Made by a program: the position numbers and the translations under genes. Below are positions 7,369-15,822 of a stretch of 33,450 nt of DNA, piece by piece. Source of the stretch: UBA10677 sp045654245 (GTDB lineage Bacteria > Bacillota > Clostridia > Christensenellales > Pumilibacteraceae); contig JAZOMX010000051.1 in the NCBI GenBank assembly GCA_045654245.1, positions 1-33,450 of the forward strand, given 5' to 3'. Positions within the stretch are counted from its first letter, which is position 1; every line of letters begins with the position of its first letter. Below the pieces are notes generated by a model. That model saw only the letters and a list, made by a program, of their open reading frames with translations. It did not search any database and was not told where the DNA came from.

Positions 7369-7599
7369 CTTAATGCTTACGGTGCAGGTGCATTTGAAAC
7401 GGGCGTTTATAAAGGTTCTTCCATTTTATCTGAAGGATTTGGTTTCGTAGTTCTTATTTTTACTTCGGTAGTTTCTATCGTAAATCATATTTACCTTACG
7501 CTAGTAACTTTCGACTTATCAATGAGTAACAATCGTAAGGTTATGGAAACGAAAGCCGATGCTAAATATTTCGAGGGCGTAAAGCGTTTATTTAAGTAG
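7369..7599 (+). other. In-frame continuation of the membrane protein after TAG
   Basis: This 231-base stretch, otherwise a gap between genes, continues the same reading frame without interruption. It encodes LNAYGAGAFETGVYKG, then a clear membrane segment (FGFVVLIFTSVVSIVNHIYL), then a basic, charged tail ending KYFEGVKRLFK, a normal C-terminus for such proteins. Codon use resembles the upstream part. The terminal TAG (7597-7599) forms part of the comM ribosome site TAGGAGAAAG, the tight spacing seen at other gene joints here. This strongly suggests that the ancestral gene ended at 7599. Whether ribosomes now reach it depends on TAG suppression. Confidence 0.75.
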
Positions 7600-7607
7600 G
7601 AGAAAGT

Positions 7608-9137
7608 ATGCTTGCAAAACTCAACGGATACGGACTTAAAGGGATAGAGGGATACGAGGTCAAACTTGAAATTGACATAAATAACGGTCTTCCCGGTATG
7701 GAAATAGTAGGCCTAGCCGATACTTCGGTAAAAGAGGCAAAAGAAAGAGTTCGTAGCGCTATCAAGAATAGCGGTTATAAATTACCGCCCAAAAAGATTA
7801 CGGTCAATCTTGCTCCAGCCGATATTAAGAAAGAGGGAACGATGTACGACCTAGGTCTTGCTTTGGGCATACTTTGTGCGACCGAACAAATAGAAATCCT
7901 CGATATTTCCGATTATATATTTATCGGAGAACTATCGCTCGACGGAAGATTGCATCGCGTTAACGGACTAATGCCTATTCTGATTTCTGCGCTTTCCAAA
8001 AATTATAAGAAGATAATTATCCCAAAAGCAAATGAAAAAGAGGCTAGTTATATCGACGGAATTGACGTTTATGCTTTTGAAAATCTTTGTGAAGTTGTTG
8101 ATTTCGTTACAGGCGTTTCAACTTGTTCTCCGATTGAAAAGAATAGTCTCGTTTTGAGTTTTACTGCAAAGTATAAAGAAGACTTTAAGTTTGTTAAAGG
8201 ACAATATGTTGCAAAGCGCGCTCTTGAAATCGCGGCTGCAGGTGGACACAATATATTAATGATTGGACCGCCTGGCGCAGGAAAAACTATGCTAGCAAAG
8301 TGTATCCCGTCAATCTTGCCCGACCTTACGGCAACTGAGGCGCTTGAGACCACTAAAATACATAGCGTAGCAGGAATATTGAGCGAAGAAGACGGCCTCG
8401 TTTTCTCTCGTCCGTTCCGCTCTCCGCACCATACGGTTAGCAGAATTGCTCTTACTGGTGGTGGCTCAAATGCTCGCCCCGGTGAGATGAGTTTAGCGCA
8501 TAACGGCGTGCTTTTTCTCGACGAGTTGCCAGAATATCCTCGCTCTTGCTTGGAAATTTTACGTCAGCCCATAGAAGACGGAGTTATTTCGATTGCTAGA
8601 GCGTCTAGAACGGTAGAATATCCTGCCGATTTTATGCTCGTTGCAAGTATGAACCCTTGTCCGTGCGGTTATTTTGGTTCAAAAACTCACGAGTGTACTT
8701 GTACGCCGTTGCAAATTAGTAAGTATATTTCTCGACTTTCAGGTCCTCTTATGGATAGAATTGACCTCCATATTTCAGTTGACAACGTAACTTACGACGA
8801 CTTGACGGATACTGAATTTGCGGAGAGTTCTTCCGCCGTTAGAGAGCGAGTTAACAAAGCAAGACAAATCCAGCACCACAGATTTGAGGGTACGGGCGTA
8901 CACAGTAACGCAAAAATGAGCGCACAAATGTTGCGTGACTATTGCGTTTTGGACGAGCAGGGCGAACGCCTTTTGCGTCAAGCGTTTGATAAACTCAATC
9001 TTTCAGCGAGAGGTTATTCGAGAATATTAAAAGTTGCTAGAACTATTGCTGACCTTGCTGGGGAAGAAAACATTTCCGTTAAGCATTTAAGCGAGGCGCT
9101 AAATTATAGGAGCATGGATAGGGATTATATAAACTAA
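7608..9137 (+). CDS. comM: YifB/ComM family Mg-chelatase-like AAA+ ATPase, 509 aa
   Basis: ComM-type proteins are AAA+ helicases that promote branch migration of incoming DNA during natural transformation. Domains: an N-terminal ChlI-like S5-fold domain (residues 1-170, including GLPGMEIVGLADTSVKEAKE), then the AAA+ core with Walker A GPPGAGKT (220-227), Walker B LFLDELPEY, the family zinc-like knot CPCGYFGSKTHECTC, and a C-terminal Mg-chelatase lid ending YRSMDRDY. Full length for the family. Its ribosome site overlaps the TAG that ends the upstream extended frame, and its TAA overlaps the dprA ATG. Adjacency to dprA, and comEC further on, supports a competence role; no regulatory competence box is obvious. 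Confidence 0.93.
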   Translation: MLAKLNGYGLKGIEGYEVKLEIDINNGLPGMEIVGLADTSVKEAKERVRSAIKNSGYKLPPKKITVNLAPADIKKEGTMYDLGLALGILCATEQIEILDISDYIFIGELSLDGRLHRVNGLMPILISALSKNYKKIIIPKANEKEASYIDGIDVYAFENLCEVVDFVTGVSTCSPIEKNSLVLSFTAKYKEDFKFVKGQYVAKRALEIAAAGGHNILMIGPPGAGKTMLAKCIPSILPDLTATEALETTKIHSVAGILSEEDGLVFSRPFRSPHHTVSRIALTGGGSNARPGEMSLAHNGVLFLDELPEYPRSCLEILRQPIEDGVISIARASRTVEYPADFMLVASMNPCPCGYFGSKTHECTCTPLQISKYISRLSGPLMDRIDLHISVDNVTYDDLTDTEFAESSSAVRERVNKARQIQHHRFEGTGVHSNAKMSAQMLRDYCVLDEQGERLLRQAFDKLNLSARGYSRILKVARTIADLAGEENISVKHLSEALNYRSMDRDYIN

Positions 9138-10246
9138 TGTCGAAATTTTCGGAAAGCAAAATATTATTTTGGTTGTCGCTTGCGGGAATATCTGTCAAAA
9201 AGCAAGCAGATATACTTAAAGAAACTGGCGGTGCGCGTATGCTTTGGGATAATTATGCAAAAAAGAGCGCACTTATCCGTGAAATCGTAGGCGAAAAACA
9301 TTTTGCCGAACTTTCGAGGTTTCGTTCTGAAGATTTTATTGATGCTTGTCTTGATAAACTTAAAAAAGACGGCATTTCGGTTTTTACGGCGTTAAATCCG
9401 TTTTATCCCGAGGAGTTGTTACAAAGCGAAGTATGTGCTCCGTCAGTATTTTATTATAAAGGCGATGCAAATTTGCTTTCTACCACGAAAATAGCAATCG
9501 TTGGTACTCGCTCTAGCACTTCTTACGGAAAAGAAATGACGCGAAGAATCGCTACTACTTTTGCCGAAAACTCTATTACGGTAGTAAGTGGATTAGCGAC
9601 TGGCATTGACACTTACGCTCACGAGAGCGCAATCGACGCCGGCGGAAAGACGATAGCGGTGCTTGCGAACGGGTTTAACAATGTTACGCCCGTATCGGGA
9701 ATAAAACTTATAGATAAAATTATTGCAAGCGGTGGACTAGTGATTACCGAATATAAGCCGACTTTAGGCGCAACCAAATTTACTTTTCCAGAGCGCAACC
9801 GTTTAATAAGCGGATTAAGTAAAGGCGTAGTAGTCGTTGAGGCTGGACAAAAGAGTGGAGCGCTTATTACCGCTCGCCACGCAATTGAGCAAGGTAGAGA
9901 GGTTTTTGCCGTTCCCGGCAATATAACTTCGACACGCTCGGCAGGATGCAATAACCTTATTTATGAGGGCGCAAATATGGTAAGAAGTGGCGAAGATATA
10001 CTTGAACTTTTGTCAATTTCCACCAAATCGCGACAAGAAAAAAAGGAAATAATCCTTGACAAAGATGAAAAAAAGTTATATAGTCTTTTGGAAGAAGGAT
10101 ATAAAACTTTCGACGAACTCATAGAAAATAGTGGAATTATGCCTATGGAAATGTCGGAAATTTTGTTAAAAATGGAACTAGACGGAATTATTATCCGTAC
10201 TAGCAGTAATTCGTTTGAAATTAAAAGTGAACAGGAAGTGAAGTAA
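9137..10246 (+). CDS. dprA: DNA processing protein DprA, 369 aa
   Basis: DprA binds single-stranded DNA taken up by competent cells and loads RecA on it. After an N-terminal SAM-like region, the Rossmann-like core is clear: IAIVGTRSSTSYG, VVSGLATGIDTYAHESAI, FPERNRLISGLSKGVVVVEA, SGALITARHA and EVFAVPGNI. A C-terminal winged-helix domain follows (EKKLYSLLEEGYKTFDELIE through LKMELDGIIIR). The expected Tyr-Pro in the loop after GFNNV is replaced by a divergent VTPVSG segment. It starts on the last base of comM (TAATG) and its TAA directly abuts the GTG start of topA, so the genes are translationally linked. The dprA-topA-trmFO order is the same as in Bacillus. Confidence 0.95.
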   Translation: MSKFSESKILFWLSLAGISVKKQADILKETGGARMLWDNYAKKSALIREIVGEKHFAELSRFRSEDFIDACLDKLKKDGISVFTALNPFYPEELLQSEVCAPSVFYYKGDANLLSTTKIAIVGTRSSTSYGKEMTRRIATTFAENSITVVSGLATGIDTYAHESAIDAGGKTIAVLANGFNNVTPVSGIKLIDKIIASGGLVITEYKPTLGATKFTFPERNRLISGLSKGVVVVEAGQKSGALITARHAIEQGREVFAVPGNITSTRSAGCNNLIYEGANMVRSGEDILELLSISTKSRQEKKEIILDKDEKKLYSLLEEGYKTFDELIENSGIMPMEMSEILLKMELDGIIIRTSSNSFEIKSEQEVK

Positions 10247-12571
10247 GTGAAACTAGTTGTAATCGAAGGTGCCGGAAAAGTTAAGACAGTAGAAAAATAC
10301 CTAGGCAAAGGCTATAAGGTTTTTGCAACTAAAGGTCATATTAGGGATTTGCCCGTTAAAACTCTAGCGGTAAACGTAAAGAATAATTACGAGCCGAAAT
10401 ACGAAATTTTACCAGACAAAAAAGACACGGTAAAAGAATTGAAACGGCTTGCTGAAAAAGCGGAAAGTATTTATCTTGCTACCGACCCGGACCGTGAAGG
10501 AGAGGCGATTTCGTGGCATATTGCTAACGTATTAGGATTGTCTGATAGTGAGAAAGTTAGAGTTGAATTTAACGAAATATCGCAAAAGGCTGTTCAAAAA
10601 GGACTTGCAAATCCAAGAGAGATTAACCTAAATTTAGTTGATGCTCAACAAGCGCGCAGAGTGCTTGACCGCCTAGTTGGTTATAAGGTTTCGCCTATTT
10701 TATGTAAAAAAATTCAAAACAACCTTTCGGCTGGACGAGTTCAGTCTGCAACGCTTGGTTTAATCGTCGAGAGAGAAAGGGAAATAAGAAACTTCAAGCC
10801 TCAAGAATACTGGCCGTTCGGCGCTTTCGTTAAGAACGGAGATAGCGCAAAGTTTAAGATTAACTTAACGCATAAGAATGGCAAAAAGATTACGGTTAAG
10901 AATAGAGAAGAAGTGGACGAGATTATCGTTTCGCTCAACGGAAAACCGTTTGTAATTAAAAAAGTAAAAAAATCGGTAACGAAATCACACGCATTACCCC
11001 CGTTTATTACGAGTACTATGCAACAGGACGCTCTTAATAAATTAGGATTGTCGCTTGCTGAAACCTCTCGTTCCGCTCAATCTCTTTACGAGGGCGTGGA
11101 AATTAAAGGAGAGGGAAAAGTTGCTCTTATTACCTATATAAGAACGGACTCAACGCGTGTTTCTCCGGACGCCGTGTCTTCAGCGAGAGAATTCGTCAAA
11201 AACAAGTTCGGCGCTGATTATATTCCCGAAAAGCCTAATTATTACGCATCTAAAAAGTCCGCCCAAGACGCGCACGAGGCAATTCGTCCTATTACACTAG
11301 ATAGAACGCCCGAGAGCGTAAAAGATTCGCTTAAAGCAAACGACTATAAACTTTATAAATTAATCTACGATAGATTTTTAGCCAGCCAAATGAGTGAGGC
11401 GAAGTATAACTCGGTGTCGGTAGAGATATCTGCTGGGGATTATACTTTTGGCGTTAAAGGAAAAACGCCCGTTTTTGCAGGTTATACTGTGGTTTATAAC
11501 GGATATATCGAGCAAAAAGACGAGGACGAGCAAGACGGAAAGCAGTTGCCCGTAATGGAAGAGGGCGATATCTTGAGCGTGATTGATTATAAGTACGAAC
11601 AAAAGTTTACTAAACCACCCACGAGATATACTGAGGCAAGCCTTGTTAAACTTATGGAAGAAAAGGGAATAGGCAGACCTGCTACCTACGTTCCTACCGT
11701 AACTTTGCTAGTTTCTAGAGAGTATATCGCAAAGGACGGGAAATATATTTCCGCAACACCGCTCGGCGAGACCGTGACGGATATGATGATTAAGTATTTC
11801 CCCGAAATTATGGACGTCAACTTTACTGCAAATATGGAAGAAAAGTTGGACGACATTGAGTTCGGCGGAGTCGTTTGGCAAAACGTAATCGACGGATTTT
11901 ACGGCGATTTTGAAAGAAAACTTGTCGTTGCGTCCAACGATACTTTCTCACTTAAACCGCAGAAACAAGTAACCGATATTTTGTGCGATAAATGTGGTGC
12001 GCCTATGGTCGTTCATAACGGACAGTACGGTGAGTTTTTAGGTTGCTCGAATTATCCTAAATGTCGTAACACTATGCAAATCAATCAACCGCCTAAATCA
12101 AAGCCTGTTGTAAGCGAAGAAATTACTATTTCGTTAAAAGAAAAGAGTGTTTCGCCTACGCCGACTAAAACCGAAAAGGTCGAAACTACGGACGAGATTT
12201 GTGAAAAGTGCGGAAGACCTATGGTTGTCAAAAAAGGTAAGTATGGTAACTTCCTTGGTTGTAGCGGATATCCCGAGTGCAATAACCTCAAAAAGATAGC
12301 AAAACCTCAAAGTGCGAAGAATAACGAGTCCGTGGGAATTTGTCCACAGTGCGGTAAGCCGTTGCGTAGAGTATCTACGACAAAAACTTCGTTCTACGGT
12401 TGTAGCGGATATCCCAGTTGCACGTTTACTTCGTTTGACCCCGTAATCGAGGGTAAGTGCCCCGAATGTGGTTCTTATTTGGTAAGCAAGAAAACGCAAA
12501 ACGGAACGACGATTAAATGTGGTAACAAGGATTGTAAATACACGAAAGAAATCGTAAATAAAGAAAAATAG
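10247..12571 (+). CDS. topA: DNA topoisomerase I, 774 aa, four C-terminal zinc ribbons
   Basis: This type IA enzyme relaxes negative supercoils. The Toprim domain starts VVIEGAGKVKTVEKYLG (residues 4-20), with Glu7 as metal ligand and DPDREGE at 80-86; DNA gate motifs follow (NLSAGRVQSATLGLI). The catalytic tyrosine is Tyr297 in ALITYIRTDST. The C-terminus carries four consecutive C4 zinc ribbons (starting CDKCG, CEKCG, CPQCG and CPECG), the first three ending in a GCSxYPxC motif. The usual ESPAKAKT Toprim opening reads EGAGKVKT here, with Gly-Ala in place of Ser-Pro. Start is GTG immediately after the dprA stop, with AGGAAG ten bases upstream. It stops with TAG, and a TGA follows three codons later. 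Confidence 0.96.
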   Translation: MKLVVIEGAGKVKTVEKYLGKGYKVFATKGHIRDLPVKTLAVNVKNNYEPKYEILPDKKDTVKELKRLAEKAESIYLATDPDREGEAISWHIANVLGLSDSEKVRVEFNEISQKAVQKGLANPREINLNLVDAQQARRVLDRLVGYKVSPILCKKIQNNLSAGRVQSATLGLIVEREREIRNFKPQEYWPFGAFVKNGDSAKFKINLTHKNGKKITVKNREEVDEIIVSLNGKPFVIKKVKKSVTKSHALPPFITSTMQQDALNKLGLSLAETSRSAQSLYEGVEIKGEGKVALITYIRTDSTRVSPDAVSSAREFVKNKFGADYIPEKPNYYASKKSAQDAHEAIRPITLDRTPESVKDSLKANDYKLYKLIYDRFLASQMSEAKYNSVSVEISAGDYTFGVKGKTPVFAGYTVVYNGYIEQKDEDEQDGKQLPVMEEGDILSVIDYKYEQKFTKPPTRYTEASLVKLMEEKGIGRPATYVPTVTLLVSREYIAKDGKYISATPLGETVTDMMIKYFPEIMDVNFTANMEEKLDDIEFGGVVWQNVIDGFYGDFERKLVVASNDTFSLKPQKQVTDILCDKCGAPMVVHNGQYGEFLGCSNYPKCRNTMQINQPPKSKPVVSEEITISLKEKSVSPTPTKTEKVETTDEICEKCGRPMVVKKGKYGNFLGCSGYPECNNLKKIAKPQSAKNNESVGICPQCGKPLRRVSTTKTSFYGCSGYPSCTFTSFDPVIEGKCPECGSYLVSKKTQNGTTIKCGNKDCKYTKEIVNKEK

Positions 12572-12584
12572 TTTGAATACTGAA

Positions 12585-13865
12585 ATGCAAAAAATTAATA
12601 TTATAGGAGCGGGCCTTGCTGGATGCGAGGCCGCTTTTCAATTATCAAAACTAGGTAAAAAGGTTCGTTTATACGATAGTAAACCTAATAAAAAGTCGCC
12701 TGCGCATACTTCGGACAATCTTGGCGAACTCGTTTGTAGTAACTCGCTTAAAAGCGATTTGCTCTCGACGGCGTCGGGATTGCTTAAAGCCGAACTTCGT
12801 TTGCTTGGTTGTCGTCTTATCGAGATTGCCGATAGCGTAAAAGTTCCCGCTGGTAGTGCGCTCGCAGTTGATAGAGACAAGTTTGCTAAAGCAATAACTG
12901 ATGCGATAAATAGTGACGAAAATATTGAATTTGTTTCCGAAGAGATTTTTGACTGGGATGAAAACGAATATACGATTATAGCGACCGGACCGCTTACTCA
13001 CGATAGACTTGGAAAGACTATAAGCGAAAAATTAGGACTTGGCTTGCATTTTTACGACGCGGTTGCACCGATTGTTGACGGAGTAAGCCTAGATTATAGT
13101 AAAACCTTTACTGCGGATAGGTACGGAAAAGGCGAGGGCGATTATATCAACTGTCCTATGAACAAAGACGAGTACCTTGCTTTTTACGACGCTCTCGTGT
13201 CGGCGGAATGCGCTTTACTGAAGGATTTTGAAAAATCTGACGTTTTCGAAGGCTGTATGCCAGTAGAGGCTATGGCAAAAAGGGGCGTCGATACTCTTCG
13301 CTTTGGACCATTGCGCCCCGTTGGGTTTAGAGACAACGAGGGAAATCGTCCTTACGCCGTAGTTCAACTCCGTAGGGAAAACATATCGGGCGACATTTTT
13401 AACCTCGTTGGTTTCCAAACGAATTTAAAATTTCCCGAACAGCAACGAGTATTTAGATTAATTCCAGCCCTTAAAAATGCGGAGTTTTTGCGTTACGGCG
13501 TTATGCATAGAAACACTTTTATAAATGCGCCGAAGGTAATTAATAAACATTTTCAAACGCTAAAATATCCTAAAACTTTTATTGCAGGTCAACTCTCTGG
13601 CGTAGAGGGGTATGTGGAAAGCATTATGAGTGGACTTGTTAGTGCGCTTTCTTTGAATGCGCTTATCGACGGCGAGGAAATGCCAGTTTTTCCCGAAACG
13701 ACTATATGTGGAGCGCTATCGAGATATCTTGAGACGCCTAATGAAAATTTCCAACCTATGAACGCTAATTTTGGAATTTTACCACCACCAAGCGAGCGAA
13801 TAAAAGATAAGACGGCAAAAAAATTATTTTTGTCGGAAAGAAGTATAAAAGATTTAAAAAAATAG
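12585..13865 (+). CDS. trmFO: TrmFO, folate/FAD-dependent tRNA (uracil-54-C5)-methyltransferase, 426 aa
   Basis: TrmFO methylates U54 in the T-loop of tRNA using methylene-tetrahydrofolate and FAD. The dinucleotide-binding motif IIGAGLAGCEAAFQLSKLG is near the N-terminus, followed by SDNLGELVCSNSLKSDLLST, ADRYGKGEGDYINCPM, GCMPVEAMAKRG, LRFGPLRPVG and VVQLRRE, all family hallmarks. The C-terminal FAD part has AGQLSGVEGYVESIMSGL. I start at ATG 12585, which leaves four residues before the first beta strand as in homologues; an upstream TTG at 12573 would add four more. Neither has a strong ribosome site. It stops with the tandem TAG-TAA. The nearby glyA makes methylene-tetrahydrofolate, its methyl donor. 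Confidence 0.95.
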   Translation: MQKINIIGAGLAGCEAAFQLSKLGKKVRLYDSKPNKKSPAHTSDNLGELVCSNSLKSDLLSTASGLLKAELRLLGCRLIEIADSVKVPAGSALAVDRDKFAKAITDAINSDENIEFVSEEIFDWDENEYTIIATGPLTHDRLGKTISEKLGLGLHFYDAVAPIVDGVSLDYSKTFTADRYGKGEGDYINCPMNKDEYLAFYDALVSAECALLKDFEKSDVFEGCMPVEAMAKRGVDTLRFGPLRPVGFRDNEGNRPYAVVQLRRENISGDIFNLVGFQTNLKFPEQQRVFRLIPALKNAEFLRYGVMHRNTFINAPKVINKHFQTLKYPKTFIAGQLSGVEGYVESIMSGLVSALSLNALIDGEEMPVFPETTICGALSRYLETPNENFQPMNANFGILPPPSERIKDKTAKKLFLSERSIKDLKK

Positions 13866-13876
13866 TAAATATTGAT

Positions 13877-13905
13877 TTGATTTCTATTAGATTTTGTGGT
13901 ACAAT
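13877..13905 (+). promoter_or_regulatory. Promoter of hslV-hslU-hisS-aspS unit
   Basis: TTGATT (13877-13882), 17 bases, TACAAT (13900-13905), with a TGG extension directly before the -10 box. Transcription should start near 13912, giving a leader of about 43 bases that holds a small GTGC/GCAC stem (13923-13938). Confidence 0.8.
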
Positions 13906-13954
13906 ATACGATATAAGGAATAGTGCGTGAGTTAGCACGAACGGAGAACTTCTA

Positions 13955-14488
13955 ATGGAAATGAAAGGCACAACTATAATAGGCGTAAAGCGTAACGGAA
14001 AAACGGTTATCGCAGGTGACGGACAAGTCACTATGGGACAAAGCGTAGTAATGAAAGGTAACGCTGTTAAGGTGCGCCGTCTATACAACGATAAAGTCGT
14101 CGTCGGATTCGCAGGGTCCGTAGCCGACGCTTTTACGCTATGCGAAAGATTTGAAGAAATGCTTTCTAAATATAGCGGTAATCTTATGCGTAGCGCAGTT
14201 GCGCTTGCTCAACTTTGGCGTGGGGACAAAGCGCTCCGTCAACTCGAGGCATTAATGATTGTAGCAGATGCAATCGATATGCTAGTTCTTGACGGCACGG
14301 GAAACGTAATCCAGCCCGAGAACGGAGTTTGCGCAATAGGAAGCGGAGGAAACTACGCACTTTCTGCTGCACGCGCTCTTATAAAGCATACTAGTATGGA
14401 TGCTAGAGAAATTGCGGTAGAGTCTATGAAAGTAGCGAGTGAGATTTGTATTTTCACTAACGACCACTTTACGGTTGAGGAGGTGTAG
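13955..14488 (+). CDS. hslV: HslV (ClpQ) proteasome-like peptidase subunit, 177 aa
   Basis: HslV is the threonine peptidase of the HslUV complex, which degrades unfolded and regulatory proteins in the cytosol. After a short propeptide the active Thr is expected at residue 6, in MEMKG/TTIIGVKRNGKTV. Other motifs are AGDGQVTMG, KVRRLYNDKVVVGFAGSVAD, QLEALMIVADA, and AIGSGGNYALSAARAL. It ends ICIFTNDHFTVEEV, just where other HslV proteins end. A GGAGA site lies seven bases before ATG. It stops with TAG; the next codon is AAA and then the ATG of hslU in the same frame, so readthrough would give an HslV-HslU fusion. Confidence 0.96.
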   Translation: MEMKGTTIIGVKRNGKTVIAGDGQVTMGQSVVMKGNAVKVRRLYNDKVVVGFAGSVADAFTLCERFEEMLSKYSGNLMRSAVALAQLWRGDKALRQLEALMIVADAIDMLVLDGTGNVIQPENGVCAIGSGGNYALSAARALIKHTSMDAREIAVESMKVASEICIFTNDHFTVEEV

Positions 14489-14491
14489 AAA

Positions 14492-15808
14492 ATGGAACTA
14501 CTTACCCCCAAGCAAATCGTAGCCGAACTTGATAGATATATTATCGGGCAAGACGAGGCAAAGCGCGCCGTTGCGATTGCGCTTAGAAATCGTTATCGTA
14601 GAAGTCAATTACCAGACGAGATTAGAGAAGAAATTACGCCTAAAAATATTATTATGCAAGGACCTACTGGTGTAGGAAAGACGGAAATTGCTCGTCGCCT
14701 TGCTAAACTTGTCAAAGCACCTTTCGTAAAAGTTGAGGCGACTAAGTTCACTGAAGTCGGCTACGTTGGTCGTGATGTTGAATCTATGATTCGTGACTTA
14801 GCCGAAGTTGCTATTCGCCTTGTAAAAGACGAAAAAATGGCTGAAATTGAGGAGCGTTCTAAAGCGATTGCGATTAAAAAAATCGTGGACGCTATAACGA
14901 GCGCTAGAAAGAAAAAACTTACCGATATATCCGAAGATGCTATTAGAGCGGGCGTTGAGAGTGAACTTGCCGAAGGTAAACTTGATAATCATATGCTTGA
15001 AATTGAGGTTGAAGATAACGCAAAGGCTATGGAAATTATCCCCGGCTCGGGTACGGAAATCAATTTAGGCGATATTTTCGGCGGTATGATGCCTAAAAAG
15101 AAGAAAAAGCGTAAGGTTGCCGTAAAAGAAGCGATAAGCATTTTAACTCGTGAAGAGAGTGAAAAGCATATCGATATGGATACTATTAACGCTGAGGCGA
15201 TTAAAAGAGCAGAGCAAAGCGGAATAATCTTTATTGACGAGATTGATAAGATTGCATCTTCGGGTGGACACGGAAAAGGCCCTGACGTTTCTAGGGAGGG
15301 CGTTCAGCGAGATATTCTTCCTATCGTCGAAGGTTGTACCGTAATGACTAAATACGGTGCAATTAAGACTGATTATATCTTATTTATTGCATCTGGCGCT
15401 TTCCACATTAGTAGCGTAACCGACCTAATCCCTGAACTTCAAGGAAGATTTCCAATTAGAGTTGAACTTAAAAGTTTGACCGCAAAGGATTTCGAGCAAA
15501 TTCTTACCGTTCCGGAAAACGCGATTACTCGTCAGTACTGGCATATGCTTAACGTTGACAATATCAACCTTATTTTTACTCCTGACGCAATTAGTGAAAT
15601 GGCAAATCTTGCCGTGTTAGAAAACGAGACGGGAGAGGATATCGGAGCAAGAAGATTGCATACCGTAATGGAAAGTTTGCTTGAGGACTTGAGTTTTAAT
15701 GCAGGTGGCGACCATCCGATGGTTGACGTAACGATTGATAAGAAATACGTTGAAGAGCATTTGTCTAAACAAGTAAGAAAACACGACTTAAAGAAATTTA
15801 TACTCTAA
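14492..15808 (+). CDS. hslU: HslU (ClpY) AAA+ unfoldase subunit, 438 aa
   Basis: HslU is the ATP-driven ring that unfolds substrates and feeds them to HslV. The N-domain begins LTPKQIVAELDRYIIGQDEA. Walker A is GPTGVGKT (residues 57-64), and the substrate pore motif KVEATKFTEVGYVGRDVESM follows. The I-domain covers about 110-230 and includes the lysine-rich MPKKKKKRK. Walker B is IIFIDEIDKIA, sensor and arginine-finger regions are intact (LQGRFPIRVEL; GARRLHTVME), and the C-terminus KFIL is the type that docks into HslV. Length is normal. GAGGAGGTG inside the end of hslV serves as ribosome site. In Bacillus, codV (xerC) and codY flank clpQY; neither is present here. Confidence 0.96.
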   Translation: MELLTPKQIVAELDRYIIGQDEAKRAVAIALRNRYRRSQLPDEIREEITPKNIIMQGPTGVGKTEIARRLAKLVKAPFVKVEATKFTEVGYVGRDVESMIRDLAEVAIRLVKDEKMAEIEERSKAIAIKKIVDAITSARKKKLTDISEDAIRAGVESELAEGKLDNHMLEIEVEDNAKAMEIIPGSGTEINLGDIFGGMMPKKKKKRKVAVKEAISILTREESEKHIDMDTINAEAIKRAEQSGIIFIDEIDKIASSGGHGKGPDVSREGVQRDILPIVEGCTVMTKYGAIKTDYILFIASGAFHISSVTDLIPELQGRFPIRVELKSLTAKDFEQILTVPENAITRQYWHMLNVDNINLIFTPDAISEMANLAVLENETGEDIGARRLHTVMESLLEDLSFNAGGDHPMVDVTIDKKYVEEHLSKQVRKHDLKKFIL

Positions 15809-15822
15809 ATAACGGAGAAACT

